Source: JAATGI01 sp036510675 (GTDB lineage Bacteria; Pseudomonadota; Alphaproteobacteria; ATCC43930; CGMCC-115725). Taken from it: a stretch of DNA of 64,000 bases. The stretch spans positions 44,611-108,610 of the forward strand of contig DATCDN010000071.1 in NCBI GenBank assembly GCA_036510675.1, given 5' to 3'. This document shows, piece by piece, positions 47,521 through 56,480 of the stretch (its first letter is position 1; each line of letters begins with the position of its first letter). The notes below the pieces were generated by a model. It had not been told where the DNA came from. It saw only the letters and a list, made by a program, of their open reading frames with translations, and did not search any database. The position numbers and the translations under genes were made by a program.

Positions 47521-48294
47521 ATGGCCGGCACCGATCATCGCCAGGAGGCGCAAGGCGGCGGCCCGGCCATCATCCTGGTCGAGCCGCAATTGGGCGAGAA
47601 TATCGGCACCGCGGCGCGCGCCATGTTCAATTGCGGGCTGACCGACCTGCGCCTCGTCAAGCCGCGCGACGGCTGGCCCAATGCCAAGGCGGTGGCGGCG
47701 GCCAGCGGCGCCGATCCGGTGCTGGACCAGGCTCGGCTCTATGAGCGGCCGGAGGATGCGATCGCCGACCTGCACCATGTCTACGTCACCACCGCGCGCG
47801 ATCGCTATATGGTTAAGCGGGTGCTGACCCCGCGCGCCGCGGCCGGCGAGATGCGCGCGGCGATGGCCGGCGGCGAGGCGTGCGGCGTGCTGTTCGGGCC
47901 GGAGCGCACCGGCCTCTTCAATGACGCGATCGCGCTGGGCGACCGGTTGATCAGGGTGCCGCTCAATCCGGCTTTTTCCTCGCTCAACCTGGCGCAGGCG
48001 GTGTTGCTGATCGGGTATGAATGGTTCCAGTCGGCCGACGCAACCGTGCCGAGCGAGCTGGCCGCCGGCCACTCGCGTCCCGCCACTAAGGACGAGCTCC
48101 TGCGCTTTTTCGGTCATTTCGAGGAGGCGCTGGACCAGAGCGGCTTCCTGCGCACCGCCGACAAGCGGCCGGGGATGGTGCGCAATCTGCGCAACCTGTT
48201 TCAGCGCGCGGAATGCACCGAGCAGGAGCTGCGCACGCTCCATGGCGTCATCACCGCCTTTGTCGGCGCCCGGGAAAAGCGTGGCCCACGTTGA
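47521..48294 (+). CDS. trmJ: tRNA (cytidine/uridine-2'-O-)-methyltransferase, TrmJ type
   Basis: A 257-residue SPOUT-class RNA 2'-O-methyltransferase. The trefoil-knot motifs are ILVEPQLGENIGTAARAMFN, VLFGPERTGLFND and IRVPLNPAFSSLNLAQAV. The C-terminal helical extension fits TrmJ, which methylates position 32 in the tRNA anticodon loop. The ATG at 47521 is 2 bases after the cimA stop. Its stop codon overlaps the -35 element of the rpsD promoter. Confidence 0.9.
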   Translation: MAGTDHRQEAQGGGPAIILVEPQLGENIGTAARAMFNCGLTDLRLVKPRDGWPNAKAVAAASGADPVLDQARLYERPEDAIADLHHVYVTTARDRYMVKRVLTPRAAAGEMRAAMAGGEACGVLFGPERTGLFNDAIALGDRLIRVPLNPAFSSLNLAQAVLLIGYEWFQSADATVPSELAAGHSRPATKDELLRFFGHFEEALDQSGFLRTADKRPGMVRNLRNLFQRAECTEQELRTLHGVITAFVGAREKRGPR

Positions 48295-48318
48295 CAACAG
48301 GCGCTTGGCGGCTATAGT
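48291..48318 (+). promoter_or_regulatory. Strong sigma70-type promoter of rpsD
   Basis: TTGACA (48291-48296, perfect) and TATAGT (48313-48318) lie 16 bp apart. The -35 overlaps the trmJ stop. The transcript would have a leader of about 90 bases before rpsD, with a small CCCGTC/GACGGG hairpin near 48355-48369 that could bind S4 for autoregulation (inference). Confidence 0.75.
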
Positions 48319-48417
48319 CGCGCCCCATTCCCGAGAAAGTGGGCAGAAATGCCCCGTCCCCCTGACGGGTGTGAACTATCGGGTCAAGAACAACAGTCCA
48401 ATCCGGAACGGATCATT

Positions 48418-49032
48418 ATGAGCAAACGCGCGGAATCGAAGTACAAGATCAACCGACGCCTCGGCGTCAATCTGTGGGGCCGGCACAAAAGCCCGATCAA
48501 CAAGCGGGAATACGGTCCCGGCCAGCACGGCCAGCGGCGCAAGAAGCCCTCGGACTTCGGCACCCAGCTCATGGCGAAGCAAAAGCTGAAAGGCTATTAC
48601 GGCAATATCGGCGAGCGCCAGTTCCGCCGCTTCTACGACGAGGCGATGCGGCGGCGCGGCGATAATGGCGAAAACCTGATCGAGCTGCTGGAGCGGCGCC
48701 TCGAAACCGTGGTGTACCGGCTGAAATTCGCGCCGACCGTGTTTTCGGCGCGCCAGATCGTCAATCACGGCCACATCAAGGTCAACGGCAAGCGCGTCAA
48801 TATCGGCTCCTATCTGCTGAAGGATAACGACCAGATCGAACTCCGCGAAAAGAGCCGCAACATGGCGCTGGTGCTCGAGGCGTCGAAATCCTCCGAGCGT
48901 GACGTGCCCGACTATCTTCAGGTCAATCACGACGAGATGAAGGGCGCCTTCGTGCGCGCGCCCAAGCTCGCCGATGTGCCCTATCCGGTGCGGATGGAAC
49001 CCAACCTCGTTATCGAGTTCTATTCACGCTGA
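48418..49032 (+). CDS. rpsD: 30S ribosomal protein S4
   Basis: A 204-residue primary rRNA-binding protein of the small subunit. The N-terminal MSKRAESKYKINRRLGVNLW and RKKPSDFGTQL are typical for the alphaproteobacterial form without zinc cysteines. The S4 RNA-binding domain follows (LERRLETVVYRLKFAPTVFS, ARQIVNHGHIKVNGKRVN). It has its own strong promoter and stands apart from the main ribosomal operons, as usual in this class. Confidence 0.97.
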   Translation: MSKRAESKYKINRRLGVNLWGRHKSPINKREYGPGQHGQRRKKPSDFGTQLMAKQKLKGYYGNIGERQFRRFYDEAMRRRGDNGENLIELLERRLETVVYRLKFAPTVFSARQIVNHGHIKVNGKRVNIGSYLLKDNDQIELREKSRNMALVLEASKSSERDVPDYLQVNHDEMKGAFVRAPKLADVPYPVRMEPNLVIEFYSR

Positions 49033-49042
49033 CCGTTCGCCG

Positions 49043-49231
49043 ATGATGGCTGACGGCGGGACGGCGCCTGTCATGCCAATGCCGACCACCCATTGCGCGC
49101 GCTGCCACGCGCCGATGGGATGCGCTCCCGGCCTCGATTGCTGGTGCGCGACGCCGCCGTTTCTGCCGCTTCCGGAGGGGGCGACCGCGTGCCTCTGCCC
49201 CGCTTGCCTGGCGACGATGACTCGCGGATAG
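49043..49231 (+). CDS. Cysteine-rich CWC family protein
   Basis: A 62-residue protein with the CWC pattern: HCARCHAPMGC, then LDCWCATPPFLPLP and CLCPACLATM. Seven Cys and one His are spaced to hold one or two zinc ions. The function is unknown. The start may be 49043 or 49046 (two ATGs in a row); no strong ribosome binding site is seen. It lies 10 bases after rpsD and 55 bases before the radical SAM gene. Confidence 0.75.
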   Translation: MMADGGTAPVMPMPTTHCARCHAPMGCAPGLDCWCATPPFLPLPEGATACLCPACLATMTRG

Positions 49232-49286
49232 CGACATGCCCGGCCTCTTGCGTTAGATTTGGGCGATTCCTGGAGGGGTCGGACCC

Positions 49287-50927
49287 ATGGCCGATATCGT
49301 TCTGATCAATCCTAAATTTTCGCCCTCCTATTGGGGCATGAATTACGCCCTGCCCTTTCTGGGCGGCAAGTCGGTGCTGCCGGTCATCAATCTGCCGCTG
49401 TTGGCCGCGCTGACGCCGGCAGGCCACGACATCACCATCATCGACGAAAATGTCGAGCCGATCGATTTCGCGCGCTGCGCCAAGGCCGACATTGTCGGGC
49501 TCACCGGCATGAACGTGCAGCGCGAGCGCATGCGGGAAATTTTGACCGAACTCAAGGCGCACGGTGTGTTCGTCGTGGTGGGCGGGCCGTGGGTGACGGT
49601 TTATGCCGATGATTTCATCGGCCGGTGCGACGTCATCTTCATCGGCGAGGCCGAGGAGACCTGGCCCCGCTTCCTGGAAGAATGGCGCGACGGCAAGCAT
49701 CAGGCGCGCTACGAGCAAAGCGACAAGACCGACGTCGCCACCCTGCCGCCGCCGCGTCTCGATCTGCTGCCGATGAGCAAATACATCTACGGCAGCATCC
49801 AGATCTCGCGCGGCTGCCCGTTCATGTGCGAATTCTGCGATATCATCGTGGTGTTCGGACGCCGCCCGCGCGTCAAGACATCGGCCCAGATCATCGCCGA
49901 ATTGGAAAACTGTCTGGCCGCCGGCAAGCACAATTTGTTCATCGTCGACGACAATCTCATCGGCAACAAAAAAGCCATCAAGGCCATTCTGCGCGACATC
50001 GTCGCCTGGCAGCGGGCGCACGGCTTTCCGCTGTCGTTCGCGACCGAAGCGTCGATCGATCTCGCCGAAGATGAAGAGCTTCTCGACCTGATGGTCGCCG
50101 CCAATATCGAAGAGGTCTTCATCGGCATCGAATCCCCCGACGAAGAAGCCCTGCGCGAGACCAAGAAAATTCAGAACCTGTCCGACCGCAGCGGCACCTT
50201 GTTGGAGAAGGTGCATCGCATCCAGAACAAGGGCATCGAAGTATGGTGCGGCATGATCGTCGGCTTCGACAATGACGATGTAACCATATTCGACCGGCAG
50301 CGCCGCTTTATCCGGGAGTCACGCATCGCCTTGGCGATGGTCAATGTGCTGGTGGCGATTCCGAGAACCCCGCTCTACGGGCGCCTCCTGGCGGCGGGAC
50401 GGCTCGACAATAGCGGCGAGCTGGATAGTTTCGGCACGGTCAATACCAACATCATCCCGCTGAATATCGGTCGGCGGGAGCTATGCGACGGCTATCTCGA
50501 TTTATTGCGGGACCTGTACCAGCCCGACGCCTATTTCGACCGGCTCGACGCGCTGTATCTGCGCGGCAAGCCCCGGCCGGCCTTGGGACGGGACCAATAT
50601 CTCCAGAGCCATTTCTGGCCCCGAATAAAGTTGTGGACTTGGCGCGCGACGGAAACCGCCTATATGACGTTGCGACTCATGCGCGGCGTGCCGGACCGGT
50701 CGCTGCGGCGGCTGTATCGGCGCCGTTTGTGGAACGTGATCCGGCACCGGCCCAAAATGTCGCTGCTGCGCCACTATGCCATCAAATGCGCGATGCACTA
50801 CCATTTCGATCGGCTGATTACCGAGATGACGGCGCAACGCAATGCGCTCGCCGACCATTCCGGCGATGCCGGTTTCCCCTCCTTGCCCGCGCCGGAATTC
50901 GAAACGACCGCTGACCGCGCCGCCTGA
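49287..50927 (+). CDS. B12-binding-domain radical SAM protein (DUF4070 type)
   Basis: A 546-residue protein with an N-terminal cobalamin-binding-like domain (about 1-150; VLINPKFSPSYWGMNYALPF, VGLTGMNVQRERM, VVVGGPWVTVYADDF), a radical SAM core with the 4Fe-4S motif C177-x3-C181-x2-C184 (RGCPFMCEFCD), and a C-terminal DUF4070-like region (about 430-540). The canonical DxHxxG cobalamin motif is not evident, so B12 binding is uncertain. The same architecture occurs in the hopanoid methylase HpnP, but I do not assign that role. Followed by a good terminator. Confidence 0.85.
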   Translation: MADIVLINPKFSPSYWGMNYALPFLGGKSVLPVINLPLLAALTPAGHDITIIDENVEPIDFARCAKADIVGLTGMNVQRERMREILTELKAHGVFVVVGGPWVTVYADDFIGRCDVIFIGEAEETWPRFLEEWRDGKHQARYEQSDKTDVATLPPPRLDLLPMSKYIYGSIQISRGCPFMCEFCDIIVVFGRRPRVKTSAQIIAELENCLAAGKHNLFIVDDNLIGNKKAIKAILRDIVAWQRAHGFPLSFATEASIDLAEDEELLDLMVAANIEEVFIGIESPDEEALRETKKIQNLSDRSGTLLEKVHRIQNKGIEVWCGMIVGFDNDDVTIFDRQRRFIRESRIALAMVNVLVAIPRTPLYGRLLAAGRLDNSGELDSFGTVNTNIIPLNIGRRELCDGYLDLLRDLYQPDAYFDRLDALYLRGKPRPALGRDQYLQSHFWPRIKLWTWRATETAYMTLRLMRGVPDRSLRRLYRRRLWNVIRHRPKMSLLRHYAIKCAMHYHFDRLITEMTAQRNALADHSGDAGFPSLPAPEFETTADRAA

Positions 50928-50930
50928 CGG

Positions 50931-50955
50931 AAGCCGCCCTTCCGGGGCGGCTTTT
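50931..50955 (+). terminator. Rho-independent terminator after the radical SAM gene
   Basis: A perfect 9-bp stem (AAGCCGCCC at 50931-50939, GGGCGGCTT at 50945-50953) with loop TTCCG continues into a T-run. It begins 3 bases after the stop codon. Confidence 0.9.
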
Positions 50956-50996
50956 CGCTATGCTGCGGAAAGCGCCGAGGCGGGAACGATAAAATC

Positions 50997-52307
50997 ATGC
51001 CGTGGGTCAAGATTGCCATCATCTTTCTGCTGATTCTGCTTAATGGATTTTTCGCCATGGCGGAAATGGCGATCATTTCGTCGCGCAAGGCACGGCTTCA
51101 GCACGCCGCCGACCAGGGCCGCGAAGGTGCCCGCATCGCACTTGAGCTCAAGCAGAATGCCGGGCGCTTCCTCTCGACCGTGCAGATCGGCATCACCGGC
51201 ATCAGCGTGCTGGCGAGTGTACTGGGCGGGGCCACGCTCGCGGATACGCTCGACCACTGGCTGGTGGAGGAAGGCGGTTGGGCCGCCTATCACGCCACCA
51301 CCATCAGCTTCATCGCCGTCGCCCTGGTCATTTCCTATTTCACGCTGATCCTGGGCGAGCTGGTGCCGAAGCGCATCGCGCTGAGCCGGCCCGAGGCGAT
51401 TGCCAGCGCTTTGGCCGGCATCCTGCGCTTCACCTCGCGCCTGGCGCGGCCGGCGGAATGGTTTCTGGAGAAGTCGAGTTCCCTGGTGCTGCGCCTGGTG
51501 CCGATCCGCGCCGTCGAGCCGGTCTCGATCACCGACGAGGAAATCACCATCATGATGCGCGAGGGCGCCGCCTCCGGGCATTTTGAACGGACGGAGACGG
51601 CGATCGTCCAAATGGCGCTGCGGCTCGACGACCGGCCGGTCAACGCCGTGATGACGCCGCGCATCCAGGTCGAAACGCTGGGCCTCGCCGACGCGGAGGA
51701 CGAGAATCGCCGCAAGATCATCGCCAGCGCCTACTCGCGCTTCCCCGTCGTCGAAGGCTCGCCGCCGCAGATCGTCGGCATCGTCGAGGGCAAAAAACTG
51801 CTGGCGGCGGCGCTTGCCGGCAAGCCGTTCGATTTGCGCGCCGTGATGCGCCCGCCCCTCTATGTGCCGGCCAGCGTCACGGCGCTACGCGCGCTCGAAA
51901 TTTTCAAGGCGTCCGGCGAACCGCTGGCGCTGGTGGTCGATGAATACGGCGAACTGGAAGGCATCCTGACGCTCCACGACATAATGACTTCGCTGGTGGG
52001 CGAGATCGCGTCGCCGGGGGAACCGGGCGACCCGTCCGTGGTCCGCCGCGATGACGGCTCGTGGCTGATCGACGGCATGATGCCGGTCGATTCGGTCAAG
52101 GACACGATCGGCCTGACCTCGCTGCCCGGCGAGGGTCAGGGCGACTTCCACACGCTCGGCGGCTTCATCATGTCGCGCATCAACCGCATTCCCAAGGTCG
52201 GCGATAAGACCACCGTGGCGGGCTATCGCTTCGAGGTCGTGGTGATGGACAGCCGCCGCGTCGATCGCGTGCTGATCGTCCCGCCCAAGCGCGCGGCCAA
52301 ACGATAG
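50997..52307 (+). CDS. CNNM/CorC-type membrane protein with CBS domains
   Basis: A 436-residue protein of the hemolysin C/CorC family, implicated in magnesium or cobalt efflux and not in lysis. The N-terminal DUF21 membrane domain has four helices (about 1-190; LNGFFAMAEMAIISSRKARL, LILGELVPKRIAL). It is followed by a CBS pair (about 210-330; VNAVMTPRIQVETL, LVVDEYGELEGILTLHD) and a CorC_HlyC C-terminal domain (about 350-430; LGGFIMSRINRIPKVGD). The stop abuts that of the convergent binding protein gene. Confidence 0.9.
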   Translation: MPWVKIAIIFLLILLNGFFAMAEMAIISSRKARLQHAADQGREGARIALELKQNAGRFLSTVQIGITGISVLASVLGGATLADTLDHWLVEEGGWAAYHATTISFIAVALVISYFTLILGELVPKRIALSRPEAIASALAGILRFTSRLARPAEWFLEKSSSLVLRLVPIRAVEPVSITDEEITIMMREGAASGHFERTETAIVQMALRLDDRPVNAVMTPRIQVETLGLADAEDENRRKIIASAYSRFPVVEGSPPQIVGIVEGKKLLAAALAGKPFDLRAVMRPPLYVPASVTALRALEIFKASGEPLALVVDEYGELEGILTLHDIMTSLVGEIASPGEPGDPSVVRRDDGSWLIDGMMPVDSVKDTIGLTSLPGEGQGDFHTLGGFIMSRINRIPKVGDKTTVAGYRFEVVVMDSRRVDRVLIVPPKRAAKR

Positions 52308-53849
52308 CTATTTGCTCTCGGTCACATTCTCCAGCGTCACGAACGGCATGCGGTGCTCGATCGGCTGGTAGTGCACATTCTTGCGCATCGCGAACACCGA
52401 CATGCCGTCCCACAGCGTGATCGAGGCATATTGATCGTAGAGAAATTTGTTCATCGCCTTGATCTCGGCGTCGCGTTTCTTATCGTCCAGCTCCGATTGC
52501 GCCTTTTCGATCCCCGCCGTCAGCTCGGGATAGTCGTACAGCACGAACGGCGATTTCGGATAGAAGGACAGGTACAGCGCCTCCAGCGACGGCAGGCCGG
52601 AATTGGCGATCGGCATACCCGAAACCGCGACGAATTGCATGTCGGGATTCTTCTGAACCTGGCCGACGAACTGGAAGCCCTTCGGCCCTTCGAGCTCATG
52701 CACCTCGCACTCGATGCCGACCGCCTTCAGGTACAGCACAACGGCTTCGGTGGTCTGGCGAAAGCCGTAGAAAAAGCCGCCGGTATAATAAAGCGGCATC
52801 TTGAAGCCGTTGGGGAACCCCGCCTCCGTCAGCAGTTTCTTCGCCAGCGCCGGATCGTATTTGTAGTTCTTCAGGCTGGGATCATAGCCGGCCTCCCCCG
52901 GCGCCAGGCGCGGATGGCGTTCCGGCACGCCCTCGAACAGGCCCTTGATGATGGCGCCCGCGTCGATCGCATGGGCGATCGCCTCGCGCACCCGGATATC
53001 GGCCCACGGCGCCTTCTTGTTGAGCAGGTCGAATTCGAGGCTGACCGTCGGGTTGGCCGGCAGCTTGACGATGCGATAGCCATCGGCCTGCAGCTTCGCG
53101 ACCTCGGTGAACGGCGTGTCCATGATCATATCGGCCTCGCCGGCGCGCAGCTTGGCGACCCGCGTATCGTTGTCCTTCACGAACGCGAAGCGGACATTCT
53201 TGATCTGCGGCTGCTTGCCGTAATAGCCGGGAAATGCCTTCAGATCGATATATTGGCCGCGCTTATAATCGACCCATTCATAGGGGCCGATGCCGTTCGG
53301 ATGCTCGGCGAACACCTTCTCGCCGACCCGGTCGAAATAGGCTTTCGACGCGGGAAACAGGCTGACGCCCTCGAAATAGGTGACGTCGGGCTTCTTGAAG
53401 GTGACGCGCACCGTATAGGGATCGACCGCCTCGATCTTATCGACGAACTTGCCGTGCCGCATGAAGGGCGGCGTCTTCGCCATCAGGCGCTGAAACCCGA
53501 ACACCACATCGGCGGCGACCAGCTCGTCGCCCGACTGGAATTTCACCCCATGCTTGAGGTGGAAGGTAACGGACTTGCCATCCGGTGTGCGATCCCAGGT
53601 CGCGACCGTCTGCTTGATGGAGCCGTCATTGTTATAGCTCCACAGCGCCTCATCGACATTGCGCATCACGACATAATTGATCGGCGGGAAGATCCCGGCC
53701 GTGATGTCGATGGAATCGGGTTCGGCGCCGGTCGCAATGGTCAGATGCGACGGCGTATCGGCCCGCGCCGACGGCGCCGCCAGCAACAGCGCGCCCGCCA
53801 ACATCGCCACTCCAAACGTCACCAGGCCCAGCGGCCGCTTCTGTCCCAT
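52308..53849 (-). CDS. ABC transporter substrate-binding protein, family 5 (peptide/nickel type)
   Basis: A 513-residue periplasmic binding protein (SBP_bac_5) with a signal peptide (cleavage near ARA, about residue 31). Family features are the SHLTIATGAEPDSIDIT start, VTFHLKHGVKFQSGDELVAADVVF and VREAIAHAIDAGAIIKGLFEG. It would bind peptides, opines or similar compounds. The ATG at 53849 is preceded by GGGAGG. No permease or ATPase gene lies adjacent; it is an orphan here. Confidence 0.88.
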   Translation of the reverse strand: MGQKRPLGLVTFGVAMLAGALLLAAPSARADTPSHLTIATGAEPDSIDITAGIFPPINYVVMRNVDEALWSYNNDGSIKQTVATWDRTPDGKSVTFHLKHGVKFQSGDELVAADVVFGFQRLMAKTPPFMRHGKFVDKIEAVDPYTVRVTFKKPDVTYFEGVSLFPASKAYFDRVGEKVFAEHPNGIGPYEWVDYKRGQYIDLKAFPGYYGKQPQIKNVRFAFVKDNDTRVAKLRAGEADMIMDTPFTEVAKLQADGYRIVKLPANPTVSLEFDLLNKKAPWADIRVREAIAHAIDAGAIIKGLFEGVPERHPRLAPGEAGYDPSLKNYKYDPALAKKLLTEAGFPNGFKMPLYYTGGFFYGFRQTTEAVVLYLKAVGIECEVHELEGPKGFQFVGQVQKNPDMQFVAVSGMPIANSGLPSLEALYLSFYPKSPFVLYDYPELTAGIEKAQSELDDKKRDAEIKAMNKFLYDQYASITLWDGMSVFAMRKNVHYQPIEHRMPFVTLENVTESK

Positions 53850-54018
53850 GCCAACCTCCCACGAATTATCTCTCGGCGCTGTGCCGCGCCTGCCTCGGCA
53901 ATCTAGCCGCCTCACGCGCCGGTCGCCAGCTTTTGCGTCGGCGTAACGGGGGCGTGAGTTGCACGGGAGACAAAAGCACCTATTCTCCAGCCCATCGAAC
54001 AATTCCGGGGCAATTCCC

Positions 54019-54930
54019 TTGGCGTCGCGTCCGTTCTACAGAAAACTTCCCTGGCTCGATTATTCTGGCCATTTATCGCCCCTGAAGGCACCGGTTTTCG
54101 TGGCTTTGTTCATTCCGGGCCTGCTGACCGCCTATTGGCTGGCCACCAACCATCTCGGCGCGCGGCCGATCACCGAGACGCTTCATGAAACCGGACTCTG
54201 GGGCATTCGCCTGCTGGCGATTACCCTCGCGATCACGCCGTTTCGCCAGGTCTTCGCCCAGCCTAAAATCGTCTTGCTGCGACGGATGCTGGGCGTGGCG
54301 GCGTTCAGTTATCTGGTGATCCATTTCTGCTTCTATATCGTCGATCAGAAATACGCGCTCGGCACGGTGGCATCGGAAATCCTCCGGCGCTTCTATCTGA
54401 CCATCGGTTTCAGCGCCCTCCTGATCCTGACGGCGCTCGCCGTGACCTCGACCGACGGGATGATGCGCCGCCTGCGCAAACGCTGGCAGCTTCTGCATCG
54501 GCTGGCTTATCTCGTCGCTATCCTGGGCACGGTCCATTACTTCATCCAGACCAAGCTCAACGTCTATGAGCCGACCTGGTTCGCGGGGGTGATCGGCTGG
54601 CTGTTGCTCTATCGCGTGATGGCGCATTGGCTGGGCGTGCGGCGCGCCAGCTCTATCTGGGCGCTAGCCATCCTCAGCATCGGCGTCGGCATCCTGACCG
54701 CGATCGGCGAATATGGGTATTACGCGATTTTCACCGGGGTGCGCGCCGGCCGGGTGTGGGACGCCAACTTCATGCTCAAGGCTGGTGTGCGCCCCGGTTG
54801 GATTGCCATGGCGATTGGAATCGGCGTAACCATTCTCGCCACGCTATGGAAGACGCTGGAGAAATGGCGCAACAACGCCCCCGCAAGCCGGATCGGCGCC
54901 GTTCAGGCGCGCCGCGGCGCCGGTTCTTAA
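54019..54930 (+). CDS. msrQ: MsrQ-type heme-binding membrane subunit (YedZ)
   Basis: A 303-residue ferric-reductase-like membrane protein. It has about six helices with the heme-ligand His residues in SYLVIHFCFYI and in LLHRLAYLVAILGTVHYF. MsrQ passes quinone-pool electrons to the periplasmic methionine sulfoxide reductase MsrP, but no msrP gene is in the window. The start is uncertain: no ATG is near, and I prefer the TTG at 54019 (LASRPFYRKLPWLDYSGHL) after GGGG; another TTG lies at 53959. The 3' end overlaps the next gene by 67 bases. Confidence 0.85.
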   Translation: MASRPFYRKLPWLDYSGHLSPLKAPVFVALFIPGLLTAYWLATNHLGARPITETLHETGLWGIRLLAITLAITPFRQVFAQPKIVLLRRMLGVAAFSYLVIHFCFYIVDQKYALGTVASEILRRFYLTIGFSALLILTALAVTSTDGMMRRLRKRWQLLHRLAYLVAILGTVHYFIQTKLNVYEPTWFAGVIGWLLLYRVMAHWLGVRRASSIWALAILSIGVGILTAIGEYGYYAIFTGVRAGRVWDANFMLKAGVRPGWIAMAIGIGVTILATLWKTLEKWRNNAPASRIGAVQARRGAGS

Positions 54931-56468
54931 GTTATTCGTTCAGCCTCGCCGCGCTGTTCCTGGGCGCGCTCGCCGCCTGTGCCCCCGTTCCGCCCGATCC
55001 CGCGACGGCGACGGCCCGGCATCTCGACGCCATCCGCGATCGGCCGGCGCAGCTCGGGGCTTTCTTGCGTGCCTTCCCCAAGGGCGCCGATCTGCACAAT
55101 CACCTATCTGGCGCGATCCTCGCCGAGAGCTTCATTCGCTGGGCGATCGCGGATGGCGAGTGCATCGACCGCACCAAGCTGGCGCTGGCGCGCGCGCCCT
55201 GCACCGCCCCGCTCATTCCCGCCGCCGCTGCTCAAGCGGACAAGCCGCTCCTCGCCGCGCTGGTGGCGTCGCTGTCGATGCAGGGTTTCCAGCCCGACGG
55301 TGAGACGGGTCATGATCATTTCTTCGCCACCTTCGACAAATTCGCCGCCGCGGAATGGGATCGCGAGGGCGACATGTTGGCCGAGGCGCTGCGTCACGCG
55401 GCCCGCGACCATGTCGTCTATCTGGAATTGATGTGGTCGCCGGGCATGCCGGCGGCTCGCCATCTTGGCAAGGCGATCGGCTGGGACCCCGATCTCGCCC
55501 GGCTGCGCGCCCGGCTGATGGCGTCGAGCGGCATCGACACGATCGTCACCCGCGTCCGCCACGAAATGGATGCGCACGAGGCGCGCGCCCGCGCCCTGCT
55601 CCATTGCGCCGAGCCGGCCCGGCGCGAGCCGGCCTGCGACGTTACCGTGCGCTATCTCGCCCAGATCATCCGCGTCTTTCCGCCCGAACAAGTATTCGCG
55701 GAGGATGTATTCGCCTTCCACCTCGTCGCCGCCGATCCGCGTTTCGTCGGCCTCAACATTGTCGGGCCGGAGGACGACCCGACCAGCCTGCGCGACTATG
55801 CGCTGCATATGCGGATGTTCGGCTATCTCCATGGCATCGATCCGGCGGTCGCCATGTCCCTCCATGCCGGCGAGCTGGTGCTGGGCCAGCGCGGCGGCCT
55901 CGCCCGGGTTCAGCCCGCGGATGTGCGCTTCCACATCCGCCAGGCGGTCGAGGTGGCGGGTGCCCGCCGCATCGGGCACGGCGTCGATATTTTCAGCGAG
56001 GATCAGTGGCAACAATTGATGGCGGCAATGGCGGCGCGTCATGTCCTGGTCGAGATCAATCTCACCAGTAATGCCCAGATTCTCGGCGTCACGGGCGATC
56101 GGCATCCCTTCATGACCTATTGGCGGGCGGGTGTGCCGGTGGCGCTATCGACCGATGATGAGGGGGTCGAGCGTATCGATCTGACCCACGAATATGTCCG
56201 CGCGACCGAGACCTATCACCTCGGCTTCCCGCAACTCGTCGCCCTGTCGCGCAACGCCATCGCCTATGGCTTTATTCCCGGCGCCAATCTGTGGGCGGAT
56301 GTCGAGCGTTTCACGATCGCCTCGGCCTGCGCGGGCGACGCCCTCGGCGCGGCGCAACCCGGCCCGGCCTGTGCCGCCTTTCTGGCGACGAGCGAGAAGG
56401 CGCGGCTGCAATGGCAACTCGAGGCCAAACTCGCTACGTTCGAGGCCGGGAACCAAGCGACGCAATAG
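54864..56468 (+). CDS. Adenosine deaminase-like lipoprotein
   Basis: A 534-residue metal-dependent deaminase of the adenosine deaminase/ADGF fold. It has an N-terminal Arg-rich stretch, a hydrophobic segment (SYSFSLAALFLGALAA) and a lipobox ending at LAAC, so it is probably anchored in the periplasm. The metal-site residues are in KGADLHNHLSGA (His-x-His), SLHAGEL (His and catalytic Glu), RRIGHGVDI (His) and LSTDDEGV (Asp). The ATG at 54864 lies inside msrQ; it is the only start that gives the lipoprotein signal. Its substrate could be extracellular adenosine or another purine; this is not shown. Confidence 0.83.
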   Translation: MAQQRPRKPDRRRSGAPRRRFLSYSFSLAALFLGALAACAPVPPDPATATARHLDAIRDRPAQLGAFLRAFPKGADLHNHLSGAILAESFIRWAIADGECIDRTKLALARAPCTAPLIPAAAAQADKPLLAALVASLSMQGFQPDGETGHDHFFATFDKFAAAEWDREGDMLAEALRHAARDHVVYLELMWSPGMPAARHLGKAIGWDPDLARLRARLMASSGIDTIVTRVRHEMDAHEARARALLHCAEPARREPACDVTVRYLAQIIRVFPPEQVFAEDVFAFHLVAADPRFVGLNIVGPEDDPTSLRDYALHMRMFGYLHGIDPAVAMSLHAGELVLGQRGGLARVQPADVRFHIRQAVEVAGARRIGHGVDIFSEDQWQQLMAAMAARHVLVEINLTSNAQILGVTGDRHPFMTYWRAGVPVALSTDDEGVERIDLTHEYVRATETYHLGFPQLVALSRNAIAYGFIPGANLWADVERFTIASACAGDALGAAQPGPACAAFLATSEKARLQWQLEAKLATFEAGNQATQ

Positions 56469-56480
56469 AGGAGCCGCGCC

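Noticed and set aside
49287..50927. Hopanoid C-2 methylase (hpnP) identity for the radical SAM gene
   Set aside because: The domain order is shared by many B12-type radical SAM proteins; no hopanoid genes are nearby and the cobalamin motif is unclear.
52353..53906. A 517-codon open frame antisense to the family 5 binding protein gene
   Set aside because: Shadow of a well-supported gene with signal peptide and ribosome site; no domain in the antisense translation.
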